Below the pieces are notes generated by a model that was not told the DNA's origin, did no database searches, and saw nothing but the letters and a program-made list of their open reading frames with translations. From assembly GCA_964622625.1 (NCBI GenBank), contig CAZUUQ010000098.1, positions 1 through 9,979 of the forward strand: a DNA stretch of 9,979 bases. Reading direction: 5' to 3'. Source of the stretch: CAZCWM01 sp964622625 (GTDB taxonomy: Bacteria; Planctomycetota; Phycisphaerae; Phycisphaerales; Phycisphaeraceae). The position numbers and the translations under genes are program-made. The stretch's first letter is position 1. Each line of letters opens with the position of its first letter. Of this stretch, positions 1-7,846 are shown piece by piece.

Positions 1-228
1 CAGAACTTCCAGCAATGGAATGGATGCGGCAAAGAACCCGTCGCTGACCGCATTGGTGAACCCGACAACGCGGCCCTCGTCTTCATCGATCGCCACGACC
101 ACATGGCTGCTGCCGGCAAGTATGCGCAGGTGCGTCGCCGGCGACGGCGGGTGCGGCCAACCGTCGAAGAAGCCCACGAGCATTCGCGGCTCAATGCCTT
201 CCAGCCTCGTCGTGTAGCTGATCGACAT
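1..228 (-). CDS. GNAT-family N-acetyltransferase, N-terminal part (cut by window edge)
   Basis: Translating the minus strand from the ATG at 228 gives 76 uninterrupted codons to the left edge. The protein starts MSISYTTRLEGIEPRMLVGF, continues with GWPHPPSP near residues 24-30 and VVVAIDEDEGRVVGF near 43-57, and ends IPLLEVL. This is the usual first half of a Gcn5-related acetyltransferase: an N-terminal helix, then strands beta2 to beta4 ending in the hydrophobic LEV stretch. The acetyl-CoA-binding loop (Q/RxxGxG/A) should follow immediately but lies outside the window. Members transfer an acetyl group from acetyl-CoA to an amine; the substrate cannot be told from this part. It lies 58 nt downstream of the CTP synthase gene on the same strand, so co-transcription is possible. 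No good Shine-Dalgarno site is visible, only G-rich sequence. I am fairly sure of the superfamily and cannot name a gene. Confidence 0.8.
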   Translation of the reverse strand, partial: MSISYTTRLEGIEPRMLVGFFDGWPHPPSPATHLRILAGSSHVVVAIDEDEGRVVGFTNAVSDGFFAASIPLLEVL

Positions 229-243
229 ACCCCGCACATCCCC

Positions 244-272
244 CATCTGCGTTCATCTGCGTTGATCTGCGG
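244..272. repeat. Short tandem repeat, 10-bp period (CATCTGCGTT)
   Basis: Two perfect direct copies of CATCTGCGTT (244-253 and 254-263) are followed by a partial third copy, GATCTGCGG (264-272). The array sits in the 58-nt gap between the CTP synthase stop codon and the GNAT start codon. It forms no obvious hairpin. It resembles the small ATCTGCGT-type intergenic repeats I remember from other GC-rich bacterial genomes, but I could not check this. Confidence 0.6.
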
Positions 273-286
273 CCAGTTCCCTCGCC

Positions 287-2230
287 TTACGCCCCCGCGA
301 CCTGCGGTGTGGCGGCAAGGTCGGCCGGACCGGGCAACCAGCGGGCCGAGATCTGCGGCGCGGCCAAATCGGGATGCGCGTGGCGGATCGCGGCCGCGAC
401 CAGACCCATGAACATCGGCGACGGTCGCAGCGGGCGGCTGGTCAGCTCCGGATGGAACTGCGCCCCGATGAAGTACGGGTGATCCTTGATGGGCAGCTCC
501 AGCACCTGCATGATCGGGTGTCGCGGGTGGCGGCCGGAGAACACCAGCCCGTGCTCGGTCAGCGCATCGACGTAGCGCGGGTCCACTTCATAGCGATGGC
601 GGAACCGCCGCCGCACCGTGAACGACTCGCTGCGCCAGTCGCAGCGCGGCGGGGCCTCGTCGCGGAACAGCCAGGCCGCCAGCGTGCCGGCGCTGACCAG
701 CACGTCCTTGCCGCCCAGACGCATGTTGCCGCCCAGGCCCTCGATCTTCTTCTGCTCCGGGAGCATGTCGATCACGGGGTTGGACGTCTTGGGATCGAAC
801 TCCGTGCTGGCCGCGTCGCGCAGGCCGCACACGTGCCGGGCGAACTCGATCACCGCCATCTGAAAGCCCAGGCAGATGCCCAGGTACGGCAGCGCGTTCT
901 CACGGCAATAGCGGACACACGCGATCTTGGCCTCCGTGCCGCGGAAGCCGAACCCGCCGGGCACGATCACCGCGTCCAGCCCCTCGAGCGCCCCCGCCGC
1001 CTGGGCCGGCTCGATCTCCGTCGTGTCGATCCACTTGGCCTCCAGCTCCGCGCCAAGATGGGCCGCGCAGTGCTCCATCGCCTTGTCGATCGACGCATAC
1101 GCGTCGCGCAGGGCCGCGTATTTGCCGGTGATGCCGACGCGCACGCGGTACGGCCGGCGTGCTGTGAGCCGGCTGACGAACACCCGCCACCGCTCGCGGG
1201 CCTCGTCTTCGTGCCGCTGATCGACGCGACCGTGCAGGCCGAGCATCGTCAGCACCTCGCGGTCCAGTCCCGCCTGCCGCATCGCGTCGGGAATCGTGTA
1301 GATCGACTCGCGGTCGTGCATCGAGAACACCCGGCGGATCGGCACGTTGCTGAACATCGCGATCTTCTGCATCGCCGTGCCCAGCACCTCGTTCTGCGCC
1401 CGGCACGCCACGATGTGCGGCTGAATGCCGACCTCCATCAGCTTCTTGAGCCCGAGCTGCGCCGCCTTCGACTTCTGCTCGCCCAGGGCCGGCGGCTCGA
1501 TGATGTACGTCAGGGCCACGAAGCAGACGCTGTCCTCGCCCTCCTCGAAGGCAAGCTGGCGCAGCGCCTCGATGTAGAACCCGTTCTCGAAGTCGCCGGC
1601 CGTGCCGCCGACCTCGACGAACACCACGTCCGCGTCCTGCTTCATCGCGAGCTGGCGAAGCTGGTACTTCACCTCGCCGGTCACGTGCGGGATCATCTGC
1701 ACGTCGCGGCCCAGGTAGCCGCCGTGCCGCTCCTTGTTGAGCACCCGGTCGTAAATCTGTCCGCTGGTGGTGAAGTTGTCGGCCGTCAGGTCCTGGTCGA
1801 GCATGCGCTCGTAGGTGCCCAGGTCCATGTCGGTCTCCATGCCGTCGTCGAGGACGAAGACTTCGCCGTGGCGGTAGGGGTTGAGCGTGCCCGAGTCGAT
1901 ATTGAGGTAGCCCTCCATCTTGATGGGGGCGACGCGCAGACCCTTGTCCTTGAGCAGCTTGGCCAGCGAGCTTGAGAAGATGCCCTTGCCCAGGCCCGAC
2001 ATCACCGTGCCGAAGACGGCCACATACTTGTGGTGTCCGCGCCGATAACCGGGCGGCACCGGACTGAAGAACTCGCTGTCGAGGGTTTTGTGCCCGGCCT
2101 CGGCCAGCAGCGACTGCATGTCGTCCGACGGCGTGGAGGACGGCGGCGATGCAGGCGGGTGACTGGCTGCGTGGGTGGATTCGCTGGGATGGGAACTGCG
2201 CCGGCGAGGCTGAGGCTGATTGGAGGGCAT
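287..2230 (-). CDS. pyrG: CTP synthase (glutamine-hydrolysing), divergent subtype with N-terminal extension
   Basis: This enzyme makes CTP from UTP, ATP and glutamine in the cytosol, the last step of de novo pyrimidine nucleotide synthesis. At 647 residues it is about 100 longer than E. coli PyrG (about 545). Residues 1-67 are a Ser/Pro/His/Arg-rich, probably disordered tail. The synthetase domain spans about 68-335: P-loop GTVMSGLGKG (74-83), HGEVFVLDDGMETD (121-134), PHVTGEVK (181-188), VEVGGTAGDFE (205-215), EQKSKAAQ (251-258). The class I glutamine amidotransferase domain spans about 363-617: PGGFGFRG (424-431), nucleophile C453 in GICLGFQ, and H593/E595 in FHPE. The catalytic triad is therefore intact. 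Several synthetase motifs differ from the canonical ones (GGVVS, KLDPYINVDPG, KTKPTQ). Start choice is uncertain: the ATG at 2230 has only AGGT very close to it, and an ATG at 2119 (M38) would remove most of the tail. Neither start has a good ribosome-binding site. Function is confident; subtype is inferred. Confidence 0.93.
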   Translation of the reverse strand: MPSNQPQPRRRSSHPSESTHAASHPPASPPSSTPSDDMQSLLAEAGHKTLDSEFFSPVPPGYRRGHHKYVAVFGTVMSGLGKGIFSSSLAKLLKDKGLRVAPIKMEGYLNIDSGTLNPYRHGEVFVLDDGMETDMDLGTYERMLDQDLTADNFTTSGQIYDRVLNKERHGGYLGRDVQMIPHVTGEVKYQLRQLAMKQDADVVFVEVGGTAGDFENGFYIEALRQLAFEEGEDSVCFVALTYIIEPPALGEQKSKAAQLGLKKLMEVGIQPHIVACRAQNEVLGTAMQKIAMFSNVPIRRVFSMHDRESIYTIPDAMRQAGLDREVLTMLGLHGRVDQRHEDEARERWRVFVSRLTARRPYRVRVGITGKYAALRDAYASIDKAMEHCAAHLGAELEAKWIDTTEIEPAQAAGALEGLDAVIVPGGFGFRGTEAKIACVRYCRENALPYLGICLGFQMAVIEFARHVCGLRDAASTEFDPKTSNPVIDMLPEQKKIEGLGGNMRLGGKDVLVSAGTLAAWLFRDEAPPRCDWRSESFTVRRRFRHRYEVDPRYVDALTEHGLVFSGRHPRHPIMQVLELPIKDHPYFIGAQFHPELTSRPLRPSPMFMGLVAAAIRHAHPDLAAPQISARWLPGPADLAATPQVAGA

Positions 2231-2359
2231 GACCTACCGTACCGCGCGCCGCCCCCCGCTTCAAGATCGGGCCGTGTCGGGGCAATCATCGGACCGCAGC
2301 CGGTGCCGCCGACCAGCCGCAAGGCCCTTGCCGAGCCGTTGCGGCCGCACGGGCGGGAC

Positions 2360-2387
2360 TTGCGACCCTGCGATTGTGTGATACATT
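2360..2387 (+). promoter_or_regulatory. Candidate promoter for rpmB (extended -10)
   Basis: TTGCGA (2360-2365) lies 16 nt before TACATT (2382-2387), which has a TG one base upstream (extended -10, 2379-2380). Transcription would begin near 2394, giving a leader of about 43 nt before rpmB. Two ATTGTG direct copies (2373-2378 and 2385-2390) overlap the -10 region. The match is moderate and unsupported by other data. Confidence 0.45.
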
Positions 2388-2425
2388 GTGGGGCTTGTTT
2401 TAACCCTCATGCGTATCCAGTTACC

Positions 2426-2430
2426 GAGGT
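2426..2430 (+). promoter_or_regulatory. Ribosome-binding site of rpmB
   Basis: GAGGT lies 6 nt before the ATG at 2437. It is one of the few clear Shine-Dalgarno sequences in the window and fixes this start. Confidence 0.7.
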
Positions 2431-2436
2431 GCGGTC

Positions 2437-2724
2437 ATGCCCCGAGTCTGCGAATTCACCGGCCGAAAGACCCGTACGGGCTACAGCTACACCATCCGCG
2501 GCAAGGCCAAGTACCTGGGCGGCGTGGGCACCAAGGTCACGGGCAAGACCAAGCGCAAGTTCAAGCCGAACCTCCAGACCGTCACGGCCGTGGTGGACGG
2601 CTCGGTGCGGCGGGTGCGGGTTTCGGCCAAGGCCATCAAGATGGGCCTGATCGTCAAGGCTCTGAAGCGCAAGTACACATACCGTGCCGGATCGGCCGGC
2701 GAATCCGAAGCCGTGGCCAACTGA
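2437..2724 (+). CDS. rpmB: 50S ribosomal protein bL28
   Basis: The 95-residue basic protein begins MPRVCEFTGRKTRTGYSYTI, which carries the family signature (S/A)RVCE(V/L)TGK. It continues with KTKRKFKPNLQTV (about 37-49) and RRVRVSAKAIK (about 58-68), the second conserved block of bL28. It is longer than E. coli bL28 (78 residues) because of an expanded GKAKYLGGVGTKVTG segment (about 22-36) and a short C-terminal tail rich in Ala, Gly, Ser and Glu. bL28 is a component of the large ribosomal subunit. Only one cysteine is present, so the zinc-ribbon found in some homologues is absent. It is followed by dnaG and rpoD on the same strand, and diverges from the CTP synthase gene on the other side. 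Confidence 0.95.
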   Translation: MPRVCEFTGRKTRTGYSYTIRGKAKYLGGVGTKVTGKTKRKFKPNLQTVTAVVDGSVRRVRVSAKAIKMGLIVKALKRKYTYRAGSAGESEAVAN

Positions 2725-3051
2725 AACCTTCGATCCGCCCGGATGCGGCCGACTGGCCGACGGAAGCACTTTTCGCGTGAACGCAGGCGGCGTGGAAGCG
2801 GACCCGAAAATTGGCGCTTTTGCCTGTTTTATTGCCGTGAAAGGCCACGCGCGATTGACTGCACGGCTTCGTGTGGTAAACGTTAACCGAGGCGCGAACG
2901 AATTGGCGGACGCAAGGGTCAACCACCGGCGGCCCATAACTCCCTCCCCAGGGTGCCGGCGAAGCCACCGACCCTTCATACGCTCGAACACCCAGCCATC
3001 CGGCACAAGGACGCGGCCGCTCGCCCCACAGGCGGCCCGCGGGGGTTATTG
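2725..3051 (+). other. 327-nt gene-free gap between rpmB and dnaG
   Basis: No coding sequence is convincing here. Just after the rpmB stop there are two small stems, ATCC-GCCC-GGAT and CGGCC-GACT-GGCCG, with a TTTT some 8 nt beyond the second; at most this is a weak terminator. A patch at about 2805-2835, with AAAA, TTTT and TTTT runs, is much more AT-rich than the surroundings. It leads into a candidate promoter at 2855-2882. The reading frame of dnaG stays open back to an ATG at 2953, but those 33 codons do not look like primase. Confidence 0.6.
2855..2882 (+). promoter_or_regulatory. Candidate promoter for dnaG-rpoD
   Basis: TTGACT (2855-2860, five of six matches to the -35 consensus) lies 16 nt before TAAACG (2877-2882), with TG one base upstream of the -10 as in extended -10 promoters. 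The -10 match is weak (three of six). It lies just downstream of the AT-rich patch in the gap before dnaG. Transcription would start near 2889, leaving a leader of about 160 nt. Confidence 0.4.
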
Positions 3052-4950
3052 GTGTTGAACAGCGGCGACGATGTCAAACTGGCCGTGCAGCAGGCCACCG
3101 ATCTGGTGGCGCTGATCGGCGAACATGTGCGGCTGGCGCCCAAGGGGCGCGAGTTCGTCGGGCTGTGCCCGTTCCATGACGATCACAAACCGTCGATGTT
3201 CGTCTCCCCGCAGAAGCAGATATACAAATGCTTCTCCTGCGGGGCCGGGGGCGACGCCTTCAGCTTCGTGATGGATTATCACAAGATGAACTTTGCCGAG
3301 GCGCTGCGCCACCTGGCCGAACGGGCGGGCATCGAGCTGCGCCAGGTGGCCCGCGAAGCCTCCGGACAGCGCGACCAGCGCCAGGCCGTCGCCGAGGCCA
3401 ATGCCGCCGCCCTGCGGTTCTATCGCGGCATCCTGCGCCACGGCGAACATGGCCGCGAAGCCCGCGCTTACCTGCAGCGGCGCGGCGTGAGCGAGGCGAT
3501 GATCGAGCTGTTCCAGCTCGGCTGCGCGGCGGACCGGTGGGACGGGCTGGCGGTGACGGTCAAGGACAAGGGACTGACCCTGGGCGACTTCGAGGCGGCC
3601 GGACTGCTGGGCAAACGCCAGGATGGCGGGCATTTCGACAAGCTGCGGCACCGGCTGATCTTTCCGATCCTCGACAGCCTCAACCGGCCCATCGCCTTCG
3701 GCGGACGGCGGCTGCGCGAGGAGGATGAGCCCAAGTATCTCAACAGCCCGGAAACGGTGCTTTTCGACAAGTCGGCGACGCTTTACGGCCTGCACGCGGC
3801 CAGGAAGCCGATCATCGACCAGCGCGTGGCGGTGGTAGTCGAAGGGTACACGGACGTGATCGCGGCCCACCAGGCGGGGCGGGGCAACGTGGTGGCGACG
3901 CTGGGCACAGCCCTGACGGCCCGGCACGCGCAGGAACTTCGCCGCTATGCCGACAAGGTCGTGCTGGTGTTCGACGGCGACGAAGCGGGCATGAAGGCGG
4001 CGGATCGCGGGCTGGAGATCTTCATCAGCCAGCAGATCGATGTGGCCATTGCCGTCATTCCCGACGGGCTGGATCCCGATGAGCTGCTCAAGCAGCCGGA
4101 CGGCCCCGCCCGCTGGGACGCATGCATCGCGGCGGCGACGGATGCCCTGAGCTATCAGTTCCGGCGATTCCGTCAGCAACTGGACGCGGCCGACACGATG
4201 ACGGGGCGTCAGCGGCTGGCGGAGGGGTATCTGGCGAAACTGGCGGAACTGGGCGCTGAGAGGCAGAGTCCGATTCGGCGGGCGATGCTGGTCGAGCAGT
4301 TGGCGGATCTGCTGGGAATGTCGGGCCAGCAGGTGTCGGACCTGTTGACGGCCGCAGCCCCCCGTCGGCGGCCGGCGAGCCCCGCGATATCGGCCGCGCC
4401 ACCCGCCCGGTCCGGGGACGGGGCTGGCGAACAGGCCGAGGTACTTGATCCGGACCCGCGGGGGCCTAAAATCACGGGGCTTGTCACGGCTGAGCGCTTG
4501 TTGCTGGGTTGCCTGATCCGCAGGCCGGAGCTACTGCATCAGCCCCTGGTCGATGGGCGCGATTTGTTCGAGTCCATCGCATCGACGGACCTGGTCACGG
4601 AGGGAGGCAGGCGCCTGTACGGGCGGCTTTGCCGTCATGCCGAAGCCGGCGAGGTGGTGGCCCTGCCGCGGCTTGTGCTGGAACTGGCGTCCGAGGGCCA
4701 GAAGGATCTTATCGCCATGGCCACCGAGGCCGAAATCGACGCGGAGCGCCAGAGCGAAGGCGACGACCAGCGGTTGCCGGCACTGCTGCAGAGCATGGCC
4801 GGGGCGCTGCTGGAGCATCAGAGACAGGAGACCTACCGACGGGAAGTGGACGCCATCGCGCCCGAGCACAAGGCGCGGATCGCCTGGCAGTTGCTGGAAC
4901 ATCATCGTGAGAACCCCTCGCCCACGCGCATGCCGCGCGTCCGGCGGTAA
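3052..4950 (+). CDS. dnaG: DNA primase DnaG
   Basis: This enzyme synthesises RNA primers for replication forks and works with the replicative helicase DnaB. With the GTG start at 3052 it has 632 residues. It begins with a CHC2 zinc finger: CPFH (C39, H42) and CFSC (C60, C63), followed by GGDAFSFV. The catalytic core has YLNSPET (about 229-235). The TOPRIM domain has VVEGYTDV (catalytic E264), ATLGTALT and DGDEAG (D308, D310). The C-terminal third, after a Pro/Arg/Ala linker near 437-456, starts with TAERLLLGCLI and fits the helical DnaB-binding domain. The usual EGYMDV is EGYTDV here. Start choice: TTG 3049, GTG 3052 and TTG 3055 are all in frame next to a GGGGG run (3041-3045). GTG has 6-nt spacing and brings the protein to the normal DnaG N terminus, whereas an ATG at 2953 would add 33 unlike residues. 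It is followed after 64 nt by rpoD. Confidence 0.95.
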   Translation: MLNSGDDVKLAVQQATDLVALIGEHVRLAPKGREFVGLCPFHDDHKPSMFVSPQKQIYKCFSCGAGGDAFSFVMDYHKMNFAEALRHLAERAGIELRQVAREASGQRDQRQAVAEANAAALRFYRGILRHGEHGREARAYLQRRGVSEAMIELFQLGCAADRWDGLAVTVKDKGLTLGDFEAAGLLGKRQDGGHFDKLRHRLIFPILDSLNRPIAFGGRRLREEDEPKYLNSPETVLFDKSATLYGLHAARKPIIDQRVAVVVEGYTDVIAAHQAGRGNVVATLGTALTARHAQELRRYADKVVLVFDGDEAGMKAADRGLEIFISQQIDVAIAVIPDGLDPDELLKQPDGPARWDACIAAATDALSYQFRRFRQQLDAADTMTGRQRLAEGYLAKLAELGAERQSPIRRAMLVEQLADLLGMSGQQVSDLLTAAAPRRRPASPAISAAPPARSGDGAGEQAEVLDPDPRGPKITGLVTAERLLLGCLIRRPELLHQPLVDGRDLFESIASTDLVTEGGRRLYGRLCRHAEAGEVVALPRLVLELASEGQKDLIAMATEAEIDAERQSEGDDQRLPALLQSMAGALLEHQRQETYRREVDAIAPEHKARIAWQLLEHHRENPSPTRMPRVRR

Positions 4951-4956
4951 CCGGCC

Positions 4957-4974
4957 GGCCGGCACGTGTCGGCC
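4957..4974 (+). other. Intercistronic hairpin between dnaG and rpoD
   Basis: GGCCGGC (4957-4963) pairs with GTCGGCC (4968-4974) over seven base pairs, one of them G-U, with an ACGT loop. No T-run follows, so it is not an intrinsic terminator. In E. coli the dnaG-rpoD junction is an RNA processing site; a similar role here is only an inference from position. Confidence 0.4.
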
Positions 4975-5002
4975 TTGAACGCGGCCTACCTGAACGTTGT
5001 CT

Positions 5003-5006
5003 GGAG
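5003..5006 (+). promoter_or_regulatory. Ribosome-binding site that sets the rpoD start
   Basis: GGAG lies 8 nt before the TTG at 5015. The in-frame TTG at 4997 overlaps this region and has no site of its own, so the downstream TTG is preferred. Confidence 0.6.
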
Positions 5007-5014
5007 TCACGCCC

Positions 5015-6760
<1,746 letters not shown>

Positions 6761-6791
6761 ACCGGCGGACGCGGCCGGTCGATCAAAGCAG

Positions 6792-6805
6792 TGCCCGATC
6801 GGGCA
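6792..6805. other. Perfect 14-bp palindrome downstream of rpoD
   Basis: TGCCCGATCGGGCA reads the same on both strands. It lies 32 nt after the rpoD stop codon and is followed by a second GC stem (GGCCGG/CCGGCC, 6826-6840). Neither has a T-run. They may be transcript 3'-end structures ahead of the real terminator, or the palindrome may be a protein-binding site. Confidence 0.4.
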
Positions 6806-6873
6806 GGGCGGCGGCATATGCAGCAGGCCGGCCGCCGGCCCCGGGCCGAATCACCGTGGCGGTCCTTGTGTTG

Positions 6874-6910
6874 CCCCGCGTTCCCCGTTTCGACGGGCCG
6901 CGGGGTTTTT
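6874..6910 (+). terminator. Intrinsic terminator of rpoD
   Basis: CCCCGCG (6874-6880) pairs perfectly with CGCGGGG (6899-6905). Inside it, CCCGT (6884-6888) pairs with ACGGG (6893-6897) around a TTCG tetraloop. Five T residues follow at 6906-6910. The structure is one-directional because no A-run lies on its left side, so it ends plus-strand transcription from rpoD and should not terminate cysH. Confidence 0.88.
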
Positions 6911-6949
6911 CATTGATATGCGCCACACGACCGCGCATGCCGACCGGCG

Positions 6950-7708
6950 TTACAGGCCGCTGGCGTCGCGGCTGGCGGACTCCTCGGCCGTCGTGGGCAG
7001 ATGCAGGCCGCACTCCTGCTTCAGGCCGCCGAAGCGCCCGGCCCGTTCATCCTCACCCGCGGTGATCGGCCGCGTTGAATGCGTGTCGCCGATCGACAGG
7101 TAGCCCTTCTCGTAGAGCGGGTGGTACGGCAGGTCATGGGCCTTGAGGTAATCATGCACATCCTTGCCCGACCAGCGGAGGATGGGGTGGACCTTGTAGC
7201 GCCCGTCCTGCACTTCCACCGTGCGCAGGGCGGCGCGGTGATCAGTCTGGCGGGCCTGGAGACCGGCCAGCCAGGCCGTGACATTCAACTCGCCCAACGC
7301 CCGCTGCATCGGCTCGATCTTGTTGATCTGGTGGTACTTGTTGAGGCCTTCGACGCCGTTCTCCCACAGGCGGCCGAATAACGCCTCCTGCCGGGCGGGG
7401 GTGAGGGCCGGCTGGTAAACCTTCAGGTTCAGCTTCAAACGCTCCGTGAGCTGCTCGATGAACCGATACGTCTCGGGAAACAGGTAGCCGGTGTCGATCA
7501 GCACCACGGGGATGTCCGGCACGACGCGCGTGGCCAGGTGGAGCATCACGGCCGACTGCGCGCCGAAGCTGCTGGTGAGGATCAGTCCCCGGCCGAACTG
7601 CTCAGCCGCCCAGCGGACAATGGCCGCGGCGTCGGCGTCGGCAAGCCGCGCGTTGACCTGGTCCAGGTCGAGTCGGGCATCGGTCTGGGAGTTGGCCAGG
7701 GCGGTCAT
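6950..7708 (-). CDS. cysH: Phosphoadenylylsulfate (PAPS) reductase
   Basis: CysH reduces PAPS to sulfite using thioredoxin or glutaredoxin, a cytosolic step of assimilatory sulfate reduction. The 252-residue protein has the nucleotide-binding loop LTSSFGAQSAV (44-54), LIDTGYLFPETYRF (70-83), the GYLSIGDTHSTRP block (202-214) and the catalytic cysteine C233 in ECGLH near the C terminus. The two Cys-Cys pairs that bind a 4Fe-4S cluster in APS reductases are missing: residues 124-133 read KYHQINKIEP, as in E. coli CysH (YHDINKVEP). This marks it as the PAPS-type enzyme, so the organism should also encode APS kinase. No other sulfur genes lie next to it. The ATG at 7708 has no clear Shine-Dalgarno site. 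The gene converges on rpoD, leaving a 189-nt gap that holds the rpoD terminator. Confidence 0.94.
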   Translation of the reverse strand: MTALANSQTDARLDLDQVNARLADADAAAIVRWAAEQFGRGLILTSSFGAQSAVMLHLATRVVPDIPVVLIDTGYLFPETYRFIEQLTERLKLNLKVYQPALTPARQEALFGRLWENGVEGLNKYHQINKIEPMQRALGELNVTAWLAGLQARQTDHRAALRTVEVQDGRYKVHPILRWSGKDVHDYLKAHDLPYHPLYEKGYLSIGDTHSTRPITAGEDERAGRFGGLKQECGLHLPTTAEESASRDASGL

Positions 7709-7766
7709 GAGGGTCGTCTTGCGGTTGGGCGGCCGTCGCTGCGCTGGGCTTGCGGGTGAATCGTCA

Positions 7767-7793
7767 ATTATAGGGCACAGCGGCGGGTTTCAA
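7767..7793 (-). promoter_or_regulatory. Candidate cysH promoter with perfect TATAAT
   Basis: On the minus strand TATAAT (7772 down to 7767) matches the -10 consensus exactly. TTGAAA (7793 down to 7788) matches five of six -35 positions, with a short 15-nt spacer. Transcription would start near 7760, about 52 nt before the cysH ATG. It is the best -10 box in the window. Confidence 0.6.
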
Positions 7794-7811
7794 GAATGCG
7801 GCCGGGGGTCG

Positions 7812-7840
7812 TTGCCCGCGGACTGCTTTGCGGCCACAAT
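7812..7840 (+). promoter_or_regulatory. Candidate folK promoter placing the transcript start at the ATG
   Basis: TTGCCC (7812-7817) lies exactly 17 nt before CACAAT (7835-7840); each matches four of six consensus positions, and the -10 has C rather than T at -12. The predicted transcription start, 7 nt after the -10, is 7847, the A of the folK ATG. That would give a leaderless mRNA, in keeping with the absence of any Shine-Dalgarno site. The individual hexamers are weak, so this is tentative. Confidence 0.3.
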
Positions 7841-7846
7841 CTGGCG

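Noticed and set aside
374..1975. Long open plus-strand frame (533 codons) opposite the CTP synthase gene
   Set aside because: Its protein is His/Arg/Leu/Val-rich with no family motif and is the expected antisense reading of a GC-rich coding gene.
900..2285. Second minus-strand frame (461 codons) overlapping the CTP synthase in another phase
   Set aside because: Arg/Gly/Ala-rich low-information translation; the other frame carries the whole CTP synthase synthetase domain.
2373..2390. Two ATTGTG direct copies 12 bp apart as an operator
   Set aside because: The half-sites are only 6 bp, direct rather than inverted, and no other copy is seen in the window; noted only as part of the rpmB promoter entry.
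2725..2785. Small stems after rpmB as an intrinsic terminator
   Set aside because: The stems are 4-5 bp and the TTTT lies about 8 nt beyond the second stem, not directly after it.
2953..3051. Extending DnaG upstream to the ATG at 2953
   Set aside because: The 33 added residues (His/Pro/Arg-rich) resemble no primase N terminus, and normal DnaG similarity begins just after the GTG/TTG cluster at 3049-3055.
7796..7846. Extending FolK upstream to the ATG at 7796
   Set aside because: HPPK proteins begin a few residues before the GSNLGDR motif, and the longer start would run into the divergent cysH promoter.
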